Positions 18,349 to 27,719 of a stretch of DNA of 64,000 nucleotides are shown here, piece by piece. The stretch is taken from the NCBI GenBank assembly GCA_041395625.1, contig JAWLAE010000007.1:1-64000 (forward strand). Direction: 5' to 3'. Every line of letters begins with the position of its first letter. Position 1 is the stretch's first letter. The notes under the pieces are model-generated. The model saw only the letters and a list, made by a program, of their open reading frames with translations, was not told the origin of the DNA and did not search any database. Origin of the DNA: CADEED01 sp041395625. GTDB lineage: Bacteria; Pseudomonadota; Gammaproteobacteria; Steroidobacterales; Steroidobacteraceae. A program made the position numbers and the translations under genes.

Positions 18349-21300
18349 CTAACTGCTCGTGGCGCTGGCGCCGATGTAACGGTCCACCAGTCTGCTCGTA
18401 TGCGAGCTCGACTTCGTGTGCCGTGCCACGAGCGAATAAACGGCTGGCACGACCAGCAGTGTCAGGAAAACGGATACGAGCGTGCCATAGAACACGACGA
18501 TACCGATCGGTCGACGCTGCTCGGCGCCGGCGCCACTCGCCAGCAGGAATGGGATCGCGCCGAAGGCGGTGCACAGACTGGTCATCAATACGGGCCGCAG
18601 GCGCGTGGTCGCAGCTTGGATGACCGCCTCGGCAAACTCGGTGCCCCGATCGCGCAGCTGGTTGGCGAACTCGACGATCAGCACGCCGTTCTTGGCAGCG
18701 ATGCCGATCAGCATAACGACAGCGATCTGGCTGAAGATATTGATGCTCATGCCGTGCAGCTTGAGTCCGAATACTGCGCCCAGCAGGGCAAGCGGTACGG
18801 TTACCATGATGATCGCGGGATGTACGAAGCTCTCGAACTGCGCGGCGAGCACCAGAAAGACAATGATCACGGCGAACAGGAAGGTGAAGTAGAGCTGGCC
18901 TCCGCTCCTGACGTAGTCGCCGCTCTCGCCATCCCACATCAGTGTTGCGCCTTGCGGCAGCACGGTCGGCACCGTGTCTTCGAACCACTTGACCGCCTCG
19001 CCCATGCTGTAACCCTCGGCGAGATCCGCCGAGATTTCGAAAGCGCGCAGTCGGTTGAAACGGGACAACTCCGTTGGCCCGGTAGTCTCCGTGAGACGCA
19101 CGATGCTCGCCAACGGGATCAGTTCACCGCTGCGGTCGGAGCGCACCTGGATGTTGGTCAGATCAGAGACAGTGGCTCGATCGGCCGCATCGGCCTGCAG
19201 CAAGACGTTGTACTCCCGTCCACGGTCGATGAACGTCGTGACGATGCGCGAACCCAGGATCGTCTCGAGCGTCCGCCCGACTGTCTGCAGGGACACGCCG
19301 AGATCGGCGGCCAGGTTGCGGTCGATCGCGACGTTGATCTGTGGCTTGCTGGCCTTCCAGCTCGTGTCCACGCTGGTCAGGCCCGGATTGGCTTCGACTA
19401 TCGGCGTGAGTATGGCGGACCACTCGGCGAGGCGCTCGTAGTCAGGGCCGCCGATCACGGCCTGAACGGGCGAGCCAAAGCCAACGCGCAAACTCCCCGG
19501 CGTGATCGGAAACGCACGCACGCCTGGCAGTTTCACGAGTTCTTTCATCAACGAGCGGCCGATCTCCTGGGCGCTACGCTCGCGATCGCGCCAGTCAACC
19601 AACACGACGATCAGTCGTGCCGTATTGACAGAGCCAGTTCCACCGCCGTAACCACCTGGCATTCGAAATACCACGCGTTGAATATCACCTTTCGCTATCT
19701 CCGCTTGCGCGATGGCCTCGACCCGTCGGCCGTACTCCTCGGTGTAGGCAAAGCTCGCGCCCTCAGGTCCCGTCATGCTGACGAAGACGCGGCCGACGTC
19801 GGCTCCCGGCGAGAACTCCGCCGGAATGCTGCGGAAGGTCAGCGCGCCTAACAACGTGAGCCCTAACACCGCGCCGATGATCAGCCACGGCCGATTGATG
19901 AGCTGGCGCAGGCGTCGGCCATAGCCTGCGGTCAGTCGGCCGAACAATGCCTCTACATGGCGGGCGATGCCGACGTGCCGGCTCCGGTCTTCAGGCGGCA
20001 GCTTGGAAGCCATCATCGGTGTGAGTGTCAGCGCAACGAGCGCCGAGAACAGCACAGCGGCCGCCAGCGTGAGACCGAACTCGCGGAACAAACGACCGAT
20101 ATCGCCCGGCAGGAATGAAATCGGCACGAACACCGCGGCGAGCGTCAGCGTAGTCGCGATCACGGCAAAGCCAATTTCGCGACTGCCGTTCACGGCAGCC
20201 AATACCGGCGGCTCGCCGCGTTCGGCGCGGCGGTGAATGTTCTCGAGTACTACGATCGCATCGTCCACGACCAGGCCGATGGCGAGCACCAGCCCGAGCA
20301 GTGTCAGCACGTTGATCGAGTAGCCCAGTGCATACATCGCGATCGCGGCCGCCGTGATCGATACCGGGATGGTCACGGCCGGGATCAAGGTACTGCGCAC
20401 GGTGCCCAGGAACAGATAGATGACGAGCAGCACCGACGCGAACGCAAAGCCGATCGCGATCAACACCTCGCGCAGGGCCGCTTCGATGGCCCGTCCGTTG
20501 TCGACATTGATCGCGAGTTCAGCACCTTCCGGCAATTCTGCGTTGATGCGTTGCACCTCGGCGCGCACGGCGCGCACGACGTCGAGCACATTGGCCTTGG
20601 ACTGTGCTTCGATGCCGAGCCCGACACCCGTACTGCCGTTGGTACGCAGCAGGGTACGGTCGTCCTCGGCACTGATGCGGACCGCCGCCACTTCCCCCAG
20701 CCGAATCAGATGCCCGCCGGCGCCGCGGCCGACTACGAGATCACGAAAGTCCTGCTCGGTATCGAGACCCACTTCAGTGCGCAGCGAGAACTCCCGCTGC
20801 GTCGATTCGATCCTGCCGGCGGGCAGCAGCACATTCTCACGGCGCAAGGCGCTTTCGATATCGCTGACAGTGAGCTGACGAGCTGCGAGCGCCTGGCGAT
20901 CGATGCCAATGCGCATCGCCGCGCGGCGACCGCCGGAGAGACTGGCCCGTGATACACCGGGCAGTACCGACAACCGATCGACCAGATAGCGCTCGACATA
21001 GTCGGTGGCTTCCAGCGCGGTCATGTCCGGTGCGCGGAAATTGATGAACATCACCGACTCGGCGCTGGCATCGGCCTTCGTCACCTGTGGCGGATCGGCT
21101 TCCGGCGGTAGCGCTGCTAGCACACGCGCCACACGATCACGTACATCGTTGGCAGCGGCATCGATATCCCGTTCCACGTCGAACTCGATCCGTATGCTGG
21201 AGCGCTCATCCTGGCTGTCGGACTCGAGCTTCAGCACGCCCTCGATGCCACCGACGCGTTCTTCGATCAGCTGCGTGATCTTGTTCTCGACGACAGCCGC

Positions 21301-21465
21301 CGATGCGCCGCGATAGATCGTATTGATCGAGACCACCGGGCGGCTGATGTCCGGATACTCGCGCACCGTCAGGCGCTGCAGCGATACGAGACCGAAAATC
21401 ACTAACAATAGCGACAACACGAGCGCGGATACGGGACGCCGGATGCAAAATTCCGACAGGGTCAC
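18349..21465 (-). CDS. RND efflux transporter permease (AcrB/MexF-like)
   Basis: Inner-membrane proton-driven multidrug pump of the HAE-1 class, 1038 residues, typical size. The N-terminus MTLSEFCIRRPVSALVLSLL is the first transmembrane helix. The TM4 proton-relay pair is seen in LAIGLVVDDAIVVLENIHR. A second set of helices lies near 860-1020. The start codon is GTG at 21465, overlapping the adaptor stop as GTGA. The closing codons are AGC AGT TAG. No outer-membrane channel gene is adjacent, so a TolC-like partner must be encoded elsewhere. Confidence 0.95.
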   Translation of the reverse strand: MTLSEFCIRRPVSALVLSLLLVIFGLVSLQRLTVREYPDISRPVVSINTIYRGASAAVVENKITQLIEERVGGIEGVLKLESDSQDERSSIRIEFDVERDIDAAANDVRDRVARVLAALPPEADPPQVTKADASAESVMFINFRAPDMTALEATDYVERYLVDRLSVLPGVSRASLSGGRRAAMRIGIDRQALAARQLTVSDIESALRRENVLLPAGRIESTQREFSLRTEVGLDTEQDFRDLVVGRGAGGHLIRLGEVAAVRISAEDDRTLLRTNGSTGVGLGIEAQSKANVLDVVRAVRAEVQRINAELPEGAELAINVDNGRAIEAALREVLIAIGFAFASVLLVIYLFLGTVRSTLIPAVTIPVSITAAAIAMYALGYSINVLTLLGLVLAIGLVVDDAIVVLENIHRRAERGEPPVLAAVNGSREIGFAVIATTLTLAAVFVPISFLPGDIGRLFREFGLTLAAAVLFSALVALTLTPMMASKLPPEDRSRHVGIARHVEALFGRLTAGYGRRLRQLINRPWLIIGAVLGLTLLGALTFRSIPAEFSPGADVGRVFVSMTGPEGASFAYTEEYGRRVEAIAQAEIAKGDIQRVVFRMPGGYGGGTGSVNTARLIVVLVDWRDRERSAQEIGRSLMKELVKLPGVRAFPITPGSLRVGFGSPVQAVIGGPDYERLAEWSAILTPIVEANPGLTSVDTSWKASKPQINVAIDRNLAADLGVSLQTVGRTLETILGSRIVTTFIDRGREYNVLLQADAADRATVSDLTNIQVRSDRSGELIPLASIVRLTETTGPTELSRFNRLRAFEISADLAEGYSMGEAVKWFEDTVPTVLPQGATLMWDGESGDYVRSGGQLYFTFLFAVIIVFLVLAAQFESFVHPAIIMVTVPLALLGAVFGLKLHGMSINIFSQIAVVMLIGIAAKNGVLIVEFANQLRDRGTEFAEAVIQAATTRLRPVLMTSLCTAFGAIPFLLASGAGAEQRRPIGIVVFYGTLVSVFLTLLVVPAVYSLVARHTKSSSHTSRLVDRYIGASATSS

Positions 21466-22583
21466 GTGCCGCTCACCGGTGCCGCTGGCGCGGTCGTTCC
21501 ACCACCATCACTGCTGGCCTCGATCACGGCAGCGCCATCTCGTGCCTTGAACGTGCCATCGACTATCACCCGCTCGCCCTCGGTCAAGCCCTGCACCACC
21601 GCTACCGTGCCTGGACGGCGCAGGCCGGTCGTTACCTCACGGCGCCGAGCGCGGCCGTTCGCAACGACGTAGACGTAGTTCTTGCCATCCTCTGGCACCA
21701 AGGCCTGTTCCGGCAGTACCAGCATCGGTGTCGGACTCCCCCGCAAGCTGACGCTCATGAACATGCCGGGTTTCAGCACGCCATCCGGGTTAGGCAACTC
21801 GGCCCGTACCGCCAACGAGCGGGTCACCGGGTCCACGCGCGGCGATATCGTCGTCACCTTGCCCGTGAACACACGATCCGGCAGCCCATCCACCCGCGCC
21901 TCCACCGCCAGCCCGACTGCCAGATCGGCGAGGAAGCTCTGCGGTACGGTGAACTCGAGCTTGATGACAGACGTGTCGTCCAGCGTGGTGATTACGTCAC
22001 CAGGACCCACCAGACCGCCCACACTGACGCGCCGAAATCCGGTCTCGCCGTCGAAGGGTGCGCGAATCGTCGTGTCGGCCAGCCGTGCGCGCGCTGCCGC
22101 CACGCGTGCTTCTGCAGTCTTGACCGCTGTCGCGAGTTGCTCGAGTTGGGCGCGCGACAGCGCCGCAGTAAGACCGAGATCCCGGCCGCGCGCGAATTGG
22201 TTGCGGCTCTCGGCGAGATTGGCCTCCGCTTCCGCGAGCTCAGCGGCCGTCTGGGCACTATCCAGCTCGACCAGCACTGACCCCCGCCGAACCCGCTGAC
22301 CTTCCTGAAAGCGGGTGGCTGTGATCCGGTTCGATACCTTGGCGGTGATCGCGACTGATTCGTTCGCCAGTGCCGTACCGACCGCCTCGATCTCGACACC
22401 CAGCAGGCTGCGCTCCGGCACGATCGTGCTGACTGCGAGGGGTGCCCGCTGTGCACCGCCAGGCCCTGCGGTGGCTGGCGCCGCGCTGTCATCACAGCTC
22501 ACGGCACCGATGACCGCGAGTGCGCTCCACAATGCGTGCCAAAAAGCCGCACGGGAGCGGCGTCTGCTCGAGGATAGGACCAT
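21462..22583 (-). CDS. RND efflux periplasmic adaptor, lipoprotein
   Basis: Membrane fusion protein of the AcrA/MexE type, 373 residues. An N-terminal hydrophobic segment ends in VIGAVSC, a plausible lipobox. The barrel-sandwich (biotinyl-lipoyl-like) halves are seen in VSNRITATRFQEGQRVRRGS and DTTIRAPFDGETGFRRVSVG, with the helical hairpin (ELAEAEANLAESRNQFARGR) between them. Its ATG lies one nt after the stop of the upstream gene with no clear Shine-Dalgarno, and its stop overlaps the pump start, so the three genes are probably translationally coupled. Confidence 0.93.
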   Translation of the reverse strand: MVLSSSRRRSRAAFWHALWSALAVIGAVSCDDSAAPATAGPGGAQRAPLAVSTIVPERSLLGVEIEAVGTALANESVAITAKVSNRITATRFQEGQRVRRGSVLVELDSAQTAAELAEAEANLAESRNQFARGRDLGLTAALSRAQLEQLATAVKTAEARVAAARARLADTTIRAPFDGETGFRRVSVGGLVGPGDVITTLDDTSVIKLEFTVPQSFLADLAVGLAVEARVDGLPDRVFTGKVTTISPRVDPVTRSLAVRAELPNPDGVLKPGMFMSVSLRGSPTPMLVLPEQALVPEDGKNYVYVVANGRARRREVTTGLRRPGTVAVVQGLTEGERVIVDGTFKARDGAAVIEASSDGGGTTAPAAPVSGT

Positions 22584-22584
22584 A

Positions 22585-23214
22585 CTAACTAACTAAATCC
22601 GTTGTTGTCTCGGCCAGCAGCGCACGCACTTCAGCAGCGTCGGCGCGGCGCGTCGGTCTGCCGTCCACGACACTGACCGGCGATTGACGCACGCCGTCAT
22701 GCGAGAAGACTACGGCCTCGACTGTATGGTCGTCGATCTCGAATCGTACCCCCGGGTGGGCGACGATCCGATCAGCGCTGTACTTCAAGCGCCGCTCGAA
22801 GAATTCGTGCCGGATGCCGCGATCGAACAGCATGAAGCTCACCGTCTCGGCGCTATCCGCGAACACATGCAGCTGAATGTCGTTGTGCGCGCTCGCGGTG
22901 CCGAGCAGCACCGCGCCCACCAGCCGTGGTTGGTACTCCGCCAGCAGCTCCATCGCGGCCAATGCCGCCGTTCGCTGCGCCCGCAATTCCTGCGCATGCT
23001 CCTCGCCGCCAAAGAGCCGCTGATACTCGACCAGCGCCGCCTGAATCTCGCTGTTGCGCGGCAGCTGGCCATTGTCGAACACGCCCAGGCGCTCGGCCGC
23101 TTTACGCTTGGCCGTGAGAAAGTCACGGATGCCATGCTCGGCCATGAGCCGCGCAGCTTCCTGGGCAACGCTGCGCCGCAGGTTGTCAGGCCGCGGCAGA
23201 ATTCTCCGGTTCAT
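22585..23214 (-). CDS. Uncharacterised nucleotidyltransferase-like protein
   Basis: 209 residues, cytoplasmic, no signal or membrane segment. The segment LVGAVLLGTASAHNDIQLHV (about 98-117) resembles the GS...DxD core of Pol-beta-type nucleotidyltransferases. The glycine-threonine pair and one acidic residue are present but the second metal aspartate is replaced by Gln, so activity is doubtful. The N-terminal half (SVAQEAARLMAEHGIRDFLTAKRKAAERLG) is helical. It overlaps mrcA by one base (TGATG) and is followed after 1 nt by the RND adaptor. The fold assignment is inference from a short motif and the function is unknown. Confidence 0.7.
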   Translation of the reverse strand: MNRRILPRPDNLRRSVAQEAARLMAEHGIRDFLTAKRKAAERLGVFDNGQLPRNSEIQAALVEYQRLFGGEEHAQELRAQRTAALAAMELLAEYQPRLVGAVLLGTASAHNDIQLHVFADSAETVSFMLFDRGIRHEFFERRLKYSADRIVAHPGVRFEIDDHTVEAVVFSHDGVRQSPVSVVDGRPTRRADAAEVRALLAETTTDLVS

Positions 23215-25652
23215 CAGAAGATCTGGTCGTTAGTTGGGGGTGGCGGACGGCGCGGATCGGCAGGCACGGTGGCCGGTGCGCCGCTGAAAGGATTGTTCGG
23301 CACGTCGCTGCCCCCCATGATGCCGAGACTCGGCAGGCGATCTGCCCGGAAATACTCGAACAGACCTGGTTCTTCACCGGTCGCGGGGCCACCGGTCGTC
23401 GGTGAAATCATCACCTGCACGATACCGTCGGGCACCGGGCGCCGGCGCTCAGGAACACCCTGCAGCGCGACGCGCATGAAATCGAGCCAGATCGGAATAG
23501 CAGTCTTGGCGCCTTCCTCACTCTCGCCCAGTGAGCGCGTCTGGTCGAATCCGACCCAGGCGGTGGCGACCAAATCGGAGTTGAAGCCGTTGAACCAGGT
23601 GTCCATCGAGTCGTTGGTAGTTCCGGTCTTGCCGGCGATATCGCCGCGACCCAGCGCGAGGGCGCGGCGGCCAGTGCCGCGCTTGACGACGTCCGCCATG
23701 ATGTCGCCCATCAGGAACGCGACCTGGGGAGAAATCACTCGCTCCGCCGGCTGGCCGCCTTTCAGTCTGGCGTCTCCCGGAGGGCAGCCTGGACAGACGA
23801 CCGTTGGGGCCGCGCTATACACGACCTCCCCCGACGGTGCTTCGATCTTCTCGATGAAGTACGGCTCCACGCGATAGCCACCGTTGGCAAAGACGCAGTA
23901 CGCGGTTGCCATCTCGAGCGGTGTGGCCTGCATGGTGCCCAGCGCCAGCGTGAGATTTTGCGGCAGCGCCTCGCGCGCAAAGCCGAAGCGCGTTGCATAG
24001 TCGGTTGCGGCCTTCAGGCCCAGCTCTTTCAGAATGCGGATCGACACCAGATTGCGCGAACGTACCAGTGCCTCGCGCAAACGCATCGGCCCGCCAAAAG
24101 TGCCGCCGGAATTCTCCGGGCGCCAGTCCGCCTCTTCGCCGCTGCTCTCGACGACCACCGGCGCATCGACAATGATCGACGAGGCTGTGAAGTCGTTAGC
24201 AAGCGCGGCAGCATAGAGAAACGGCTTGAAGCCGGAGCCTGGCTGGCGTTTGGCCTGCGTCACGCGATTGAACTTGCCGAGACTCTTGTCGAAATAGTCG
24301 AAGCCGCCGACCAGCGATACGATTGCGCCGTCGTTCGGGTTGACGGCCACGAGCGCTGCCTCGGCTTCCGGTACCTGCGCGAGCCGCAACTTCTCCCCCT
24401 GGTCATCGAAGGTGGTGTAGATAACGTCGCCGCGCGTTAGAATCTGTCCTGCGGTCTTCGGTTCCGGGCCTAACAACATTTCTGTTTCGTACTTGCGGGC
24501 CCAGGACATGCCGGGCCAGTCGATCTGCATGAAGCCGCGTTCCTTGAGATAGACGCGCGCCGATTTCTCGGCTACCGACACGACTACCGCCGGCGCAAGC
24601 AGTCCGACAGTCGTGTACTCTTCCAGTAGCCGATCGAATTGTTCGGCGGTTTCGTTGCCACTCAGGTCCGTCTTGGACGTTGCGCCACGCCAGCCGTGAC
24701 GTTGATCGTATTCCACCAGACCATTGCGCAACGCTTGATTGGCCGCAGTCTGCAAGCGGCCATCGATGCTGGTGTAGACCCGGTAGCCGGCGTTCTGCGC
24801 CGCGGCGCCGTAGCGCTTGATGATCTCGAGACGCACCATTTCCGCGACATACGGCGCATCCACTTCCGCGACCGGCCGGTGGGATTTGGCCCGCAGCGGC
24901 TCCCTGCCAGCGGCCTCGGCTGCTGCCGCGTCGACGAGGCCGAGTTCGAGCATCCGACGCAACACATACGCACGACGTTCCGCCGCGCCCTGGGGATTGG
25001 TGATGGGGTTGAAGCTGGACGGTGACTGCGGCACCCGCGCGAGCGTCGCGGCTTCGGCCAGGGTCAGCTCGTTCAGGTTCTTGCCGAAGTAGGTTTCGGC
25101 CGCCGCGGCCACGCCGTAAGAGCGTTGTCCGAAAAAAATCACGTTCAGGTACAGGCCCAAAATCTCCTGCTTGGTGAACTCACGCTCCAGCCGATAAGTG
25201 AGGAAGATTTCCTGCAGCTTGCGACGGATCGTTCGATCCTGGGTTAGAAACAGATTGCGGGCGGCCTGCATCGTGATGGTGCTGGCGCCCTGCGCGAAGT
25301 CCGCCGATGCAACATTGACTAACAACGCGCGCATGATGCCTTGCCAGTCGAAGCCGTGGTGGGTGAAGAAGCGGTCGTCCTCGGCAGCGATGAAAGCGTT
25401 GCGGACGACTGCCGGTATCTCGCTGTATTTGACCGGGCTCCTGCGCTCGGTGCCGATCTGCGCAATCAGCTTGCTTTCGCGCGAGTACACCCGCAGGGGC
25501 ACCTGCAGCTCGATCGACTTCATGGTGGCGGCCGAGGGCAGCGACGGTTCCACATAGATGTAGCTGCAGGTCAATGCATAGGCCGCCAGAAGTGTGAGGG
25601 CTATCACACTGAACACTGCTGCCAACCCCAAACGCATCATTTTTCGACTCAC
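23214..25652 (-). CDS. mrcA: Penicillin-binding protein 1A (class A)
   Basis: Bifunctional peptidoglycan glycosyltransferase/transpeptidase, 812 residues. One N-terminal membrane anchor is present (LGLAAVFSVIALTLLAAYAL). The glycosyltransferase domain shows the catalytic EDDRFFTHHG (Glu near 92) and GASTITMQAARNLFL. The transpeptidase motifs are SGFK in RQPGSGFKPFLYAAAL, SRN in LVRSRNLVS, and KTGTTNDSMDTW. An OB-like insertion lies between the two domains. Divergence from pilM is the standard gammaproteobacterial arrangement for mrcA/ponA. The C-terminal tail is Pro-rich. Confidence 0.96.
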   Translation of the reverse strand: MSRKMMRLGLAAVFSVIALTLLAAYALTCSYIYVEPSLPSAATMKSIELQVPLRVYSRESKLIAQIGTERRSPVKYSEIPAVVRNAFIAAEDDRFFTHHGFDWQGIMRALLVNVASADFAQGASTITMQAARNLFLTQDRTIRRKLQEIFLTYRLEREFTKQEILGLYLNVIFFGQRSYGVAAAAETYFGKNLNELTLAEAATLARVPQSPSSFNPITNPQGAAERRAYVLRRMLELGLVDAAAAEAAGREPLRAKSHRPVAEVDAPYVAEMVRLEIIKRYGAAAQNAGYRVYTSIDGRLQTAANQALRNGLVEYDQRHGWRGATSKTDLSGNETAEQFDRLLEEYTTVGLLAPAVVVSVAEKSARVYLKERGFMQIDWPGMSWARKYETEMLLGPEPKTAGQILTRGDVIYTTFDDQGEKLRLAQVPEAEAALVAVNPNDGAIVSLVGGFDYFDKSLGKFNRVTQAKRQPGSGFKPFLYAAALANDFTASSIIVDAPVVVESSGEEADWRPENSGGTFGGPMRLREALVRSRNLVSIRILKELGLKAATDYATRFGFAREALPQNLTLALGTMQATPLEMATAYCVFANGGYRVEPYFIEKIEAPSGEVVYSAAPTVVCPGCPPGDARLKGGQPAERVISPQVAFLMGDIMADVVKRGTGRRALALGRGDIAGKTGTTNDSMDTWFNGFNSDLVATAWVGFDQTRSLGESEEGAKTAIPIWLDFMRVALQGVPERRRPVPDGIVQVMISPTTGGPATGEEPGLFEYFRADRLPSLGIMGGSDVPNNPFSGAPATVPADPRRPPPPTNDQIF

Positions 25653-26045
25653 GGCCTGTTACACCTTATTGCGCCCGTCGCGGCACCTATGCATAGTAAA
25701 TGCTGTTGATGGGCAAACTCACCGAAAGGTGACGACGCAAAGCTTCCGGTCTAAGGGTCAATGGAAGGACTTACGACAGCGGGGTTGCCGTTGGGAACCG
25801 ATGCACGGGTCGAGCGCTTCGCCCGTCGACTAGATACCCAGCGTCAGCCTCCTGGCGACGTCCGCCGACCTGCCACGGTCTTAGGCTTTACGGCTCTCCA
25901 TCACGTTTTGGATGCCTACCCGATCCAAATACGTTGGTTTCGTGAGGAAGGTCTCGTTCAATTTAACTTCATGCTGATATATAGTGTCCGCAATTCTAAC
26001 CCCACTGCGCGAATCAGGGCGTAACTTACTGAAAGGTATGCGAAA
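25653..26045. other. mrcA-pilM divergent intergenic region
   Basis: 393 nt without a supportable gene; small open frames here lack family features and codon character. The right part is AT-richer and holds the pil promoter candidate. For mrcA I see only a weak minus-strand -10-like TATGCA near 25690. One CTAAC motif copy is at about 25997. Confidence 0.6.
25957..25985 (+). promoter_or_regulatory. Putative promoter of the pilMNOPQ operon
   Basis: TTCAAT (25957-25962) is followed after 17 nt by TATAGT (25980-25985). A TG dinucleotide precedes the overlapping TATATA at 25978, so it may act as an extended -10. The predicted start near 25992 gives a leader of about 55 nt before pilM. Confidence 0.45.
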
Positions 26046-26048
26046 GTG

Positions 26049-27110
26049 ATGTTCCTTCTACGTAAGGATCGCCCCCTGCTTGGGCTTGACATAACGACGT
26101 CGTCGGTCAAATTGATCGAGTTGTCGCGGTCAGGGGGTTCCTATCGAGTCGAATCGTATGCGGCGGAGCCTACGCCGCAAAATGCCATGAACGAGAAGGC
26201 CATTGTCGACGCGGAAGCGGTCGGTGAGGCCATCCGGCGCGCTGTGAAGCGGGCCGGCGCCAAGAGCCGTGAAGTCGCCATTGCGATTTCGGGCGATGCG
26301 GCGATCACCAAGGTGATCCAGATGCCGCGCAATTTGCGCGAAATCGATCTCGAAGCCCAGGTCGAGATGCAGGCGGACCAGTACATCCCGTTCCCGATGG
26401 ACGAGGTGAGCTACGACTTCGAGGTGCTGGGTCCTTCTGAAAAAGACCCCGAGACCAACGACGTGTTGCTGGTGGCCACGCGTTCCGAGAACGTCGAGCA
26501 GCGCCAGGCTGCGGTCAGTGCGGCTGGCCTCACACCGAAGATCGTCGACGTCGAGGCATTTGCACTCGAAAACGCCTGCAAACTGATGCAGCACCAGATG
26601 CCCGATGGCGGCATCGATCGCACCATTGCGGTGGTCGATTTCGGCGCCAGCAGCACGACGTTCTCGGTGTTGCGCAACATGAAGGTCATTTACACGCGCG
26701 ATTTCACTTTCGGTGGCCAGCAGCTCACCGAAGAGATCATGCGCACCTACGGGCTGTCGATGGAAGAGGCCGGCCGCGCCAAGAAAGAAGGCGGATTGCC
26801 GGGCAACTTCCAGGCGGAAGTGCTCGATCCGTTCATCGATGACATGACCCAGCAGGTCAGTCGGTCGTTGCAGTTCTATCTGGCGTCCGGCTCTGGCCGT
26901 GAGCAGCCGGAAAAGATCCTGGTTTGCGGTGGCTGCGCCAATATCTCGGGCGTAGCCGATGTCATCTCGAGCCGTGTCGGTATCAGCGCTGAGCGCGGCG
27001 ATCCGCTCGGTACGATGAAGCTGTCGTCCCGCGCCAAAGCGCAGGCGGTTGCGCGTGATGCCACGGCTTTGCTGACTGCATGCGGGCTGGCCCTGCGGAG
27101 CTTCGACTAA
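26049..27110 (+). CDS. pilM: Type IV pilus inner-membrane platform protein PilM
   Basis: Actin-like ATPase-fold cytoplasmic protein that binds the N-terminus of PilN and links the pilus motor to the alignment complex. It is 353 residues from the ATG at 26049; a GTG directly before it (26046) is in frame. The fold signatures are LLGLDITTSSVKLIELS at the start, AVVDFGASSTTFSVL near 197 and ILVCGGCANISGVADVIS near 293. The stop overlaps the pilN ATG (TAATG). Pilus assembly supports twitching and DNA uptake. Confidence 0.95.
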   Translation: MFLLRKDRPLLGLDITTSSVKLIELSRSGGSYRVESYAAEPTPQNAMNEKAIVDAEAVGEAIRRAVKRAGAKSREVAIAISGDAAITKVIQMPRNLREIDLEAQVEMQADQYIPFPMDEVSYDFEVLGPSEKDPETNDVLLVATRSENVEQRQAAVSAAGLTPKIVDVEAFALENACKLMQHQMPDGGIDRTIAVVDFGASSTTFSVLRNMKVIYTRDFTFGGQQLTEEIMRTYGLSMEEAGRAKKEGGLPGNFQAEVLDPFIDDMTQQVSRSLQFYLASGSGREQPEKILVCGGCANISGVADVISSRVGISAERGDPLGTMKLSSRAKAQAVARDATALLTACGLALRSFD

Positions 27111-27715
27111 TGCCACGTATAAACTTACTGCCCTGGCGCGCCGAGCAACGCCGCGAGAAGAAGACGCGGTTCTTGATCGCGCTCGGCGGCGCTGCGCTGG
27201 CGGCGTGCGCGGTTGCGTTCATCGGCTACCTTACGTTTGACAGCATGATCAGCTCGCAGGAAGAGCGCAATCAGCGGCTGCGGACCGAGATCGCGGAGCT
27301 CGACAAGCAGATCGAGAAGATCAACAGCCTCGAGCAGGAAAAGAACCGCTTCATCGCGCGCATGGACATCATCGAAAAGCTGCAGCGTTCGCGTCCCGAG
27401 ATCGTGCACGTGTTCGACGAGCTGGCCAAGACCGTGCCCGATGGCACCTATCTCACCGGCATCACCCAGGCCGAGAAGCGCCTGAAACTCGAGGGCGTCG
27501 CCCAGTCCTCGACCCGGGTGTCGGCGTTCATGCGCCGTATCGACGAATCCAGCTGGCTCAAGAATCCGGAGCTCGAGGTGATCGAGAACAAGCAGAATGG
27601 GCCGCTGGGCTCGTCGTTCGTTCTGTTCGCGGATCAGGTGACGGTCGCGGATACCGAGCCCGAGGCGGAGGCTGACAAGCCACGCCAGCGCCGCGCCCAG
27701 GCGACGGGGGGCTGA
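27110..27715 (+). CDS. pilN: Type IV pilus alignment protein PilN
   Basis: Bitopic inner-membrane protein of the alignment subcomplex. The ATG at 27110 gives MPRINLLPWRAEQRREKK, where INLLPWR is the conserved PilM-binding peptide. One membrane helix follows (FLIALGGAALAACAVAFIGY), then a long coiled coil (SSQEERNQRLRTEIAELDKQ) and a ferredoxin-like periplasmic domain (VPDGTYLTGITQ). It is 201 residues, with a charged C-terminal tail. Four nt separate it from pilO. Confidence 0.95.
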   Translation: MPRINLLPWRAEQRREKKTRFLIALGGAALAACAVAFIGYLTFDSMISSQEERNQRLRTEIAELDKQIEKINSLEQEKNRFIARMDIIEKLQRSRPEIVHVFDELAKTVPDGTYLTGITQAEKRLKLEGVAQSSTRVSAFMRRIDESSWLKNPELEVIENKQNGPLGSSFVLFADQVTVADTEPEAEADKPRQRRAQATGG

Positions 27716-27719
27716 TCAC

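Noticed and set aside
18214..19851. 545-codon plus-strand open frame
   Set aside because: It is antisense to the RND pump, which has strong family motifs; the translation is low-complexity and His/Gln/Arg-rich with no recognisable domain, typical of a high-GC shadow.
22581..22598. TTAG tandem repeat as a telomere-like or satellite repeat
   Set aside because: Only three tandem units spanning the last codons and stop of one gene; too short to call a repeat element.
25653..26045. Small gene 25761-26024 in the mrcA-pilM gap
   Set aside because: No ribosome binding site, family feature or codon bias; the pil promoter lies within it.
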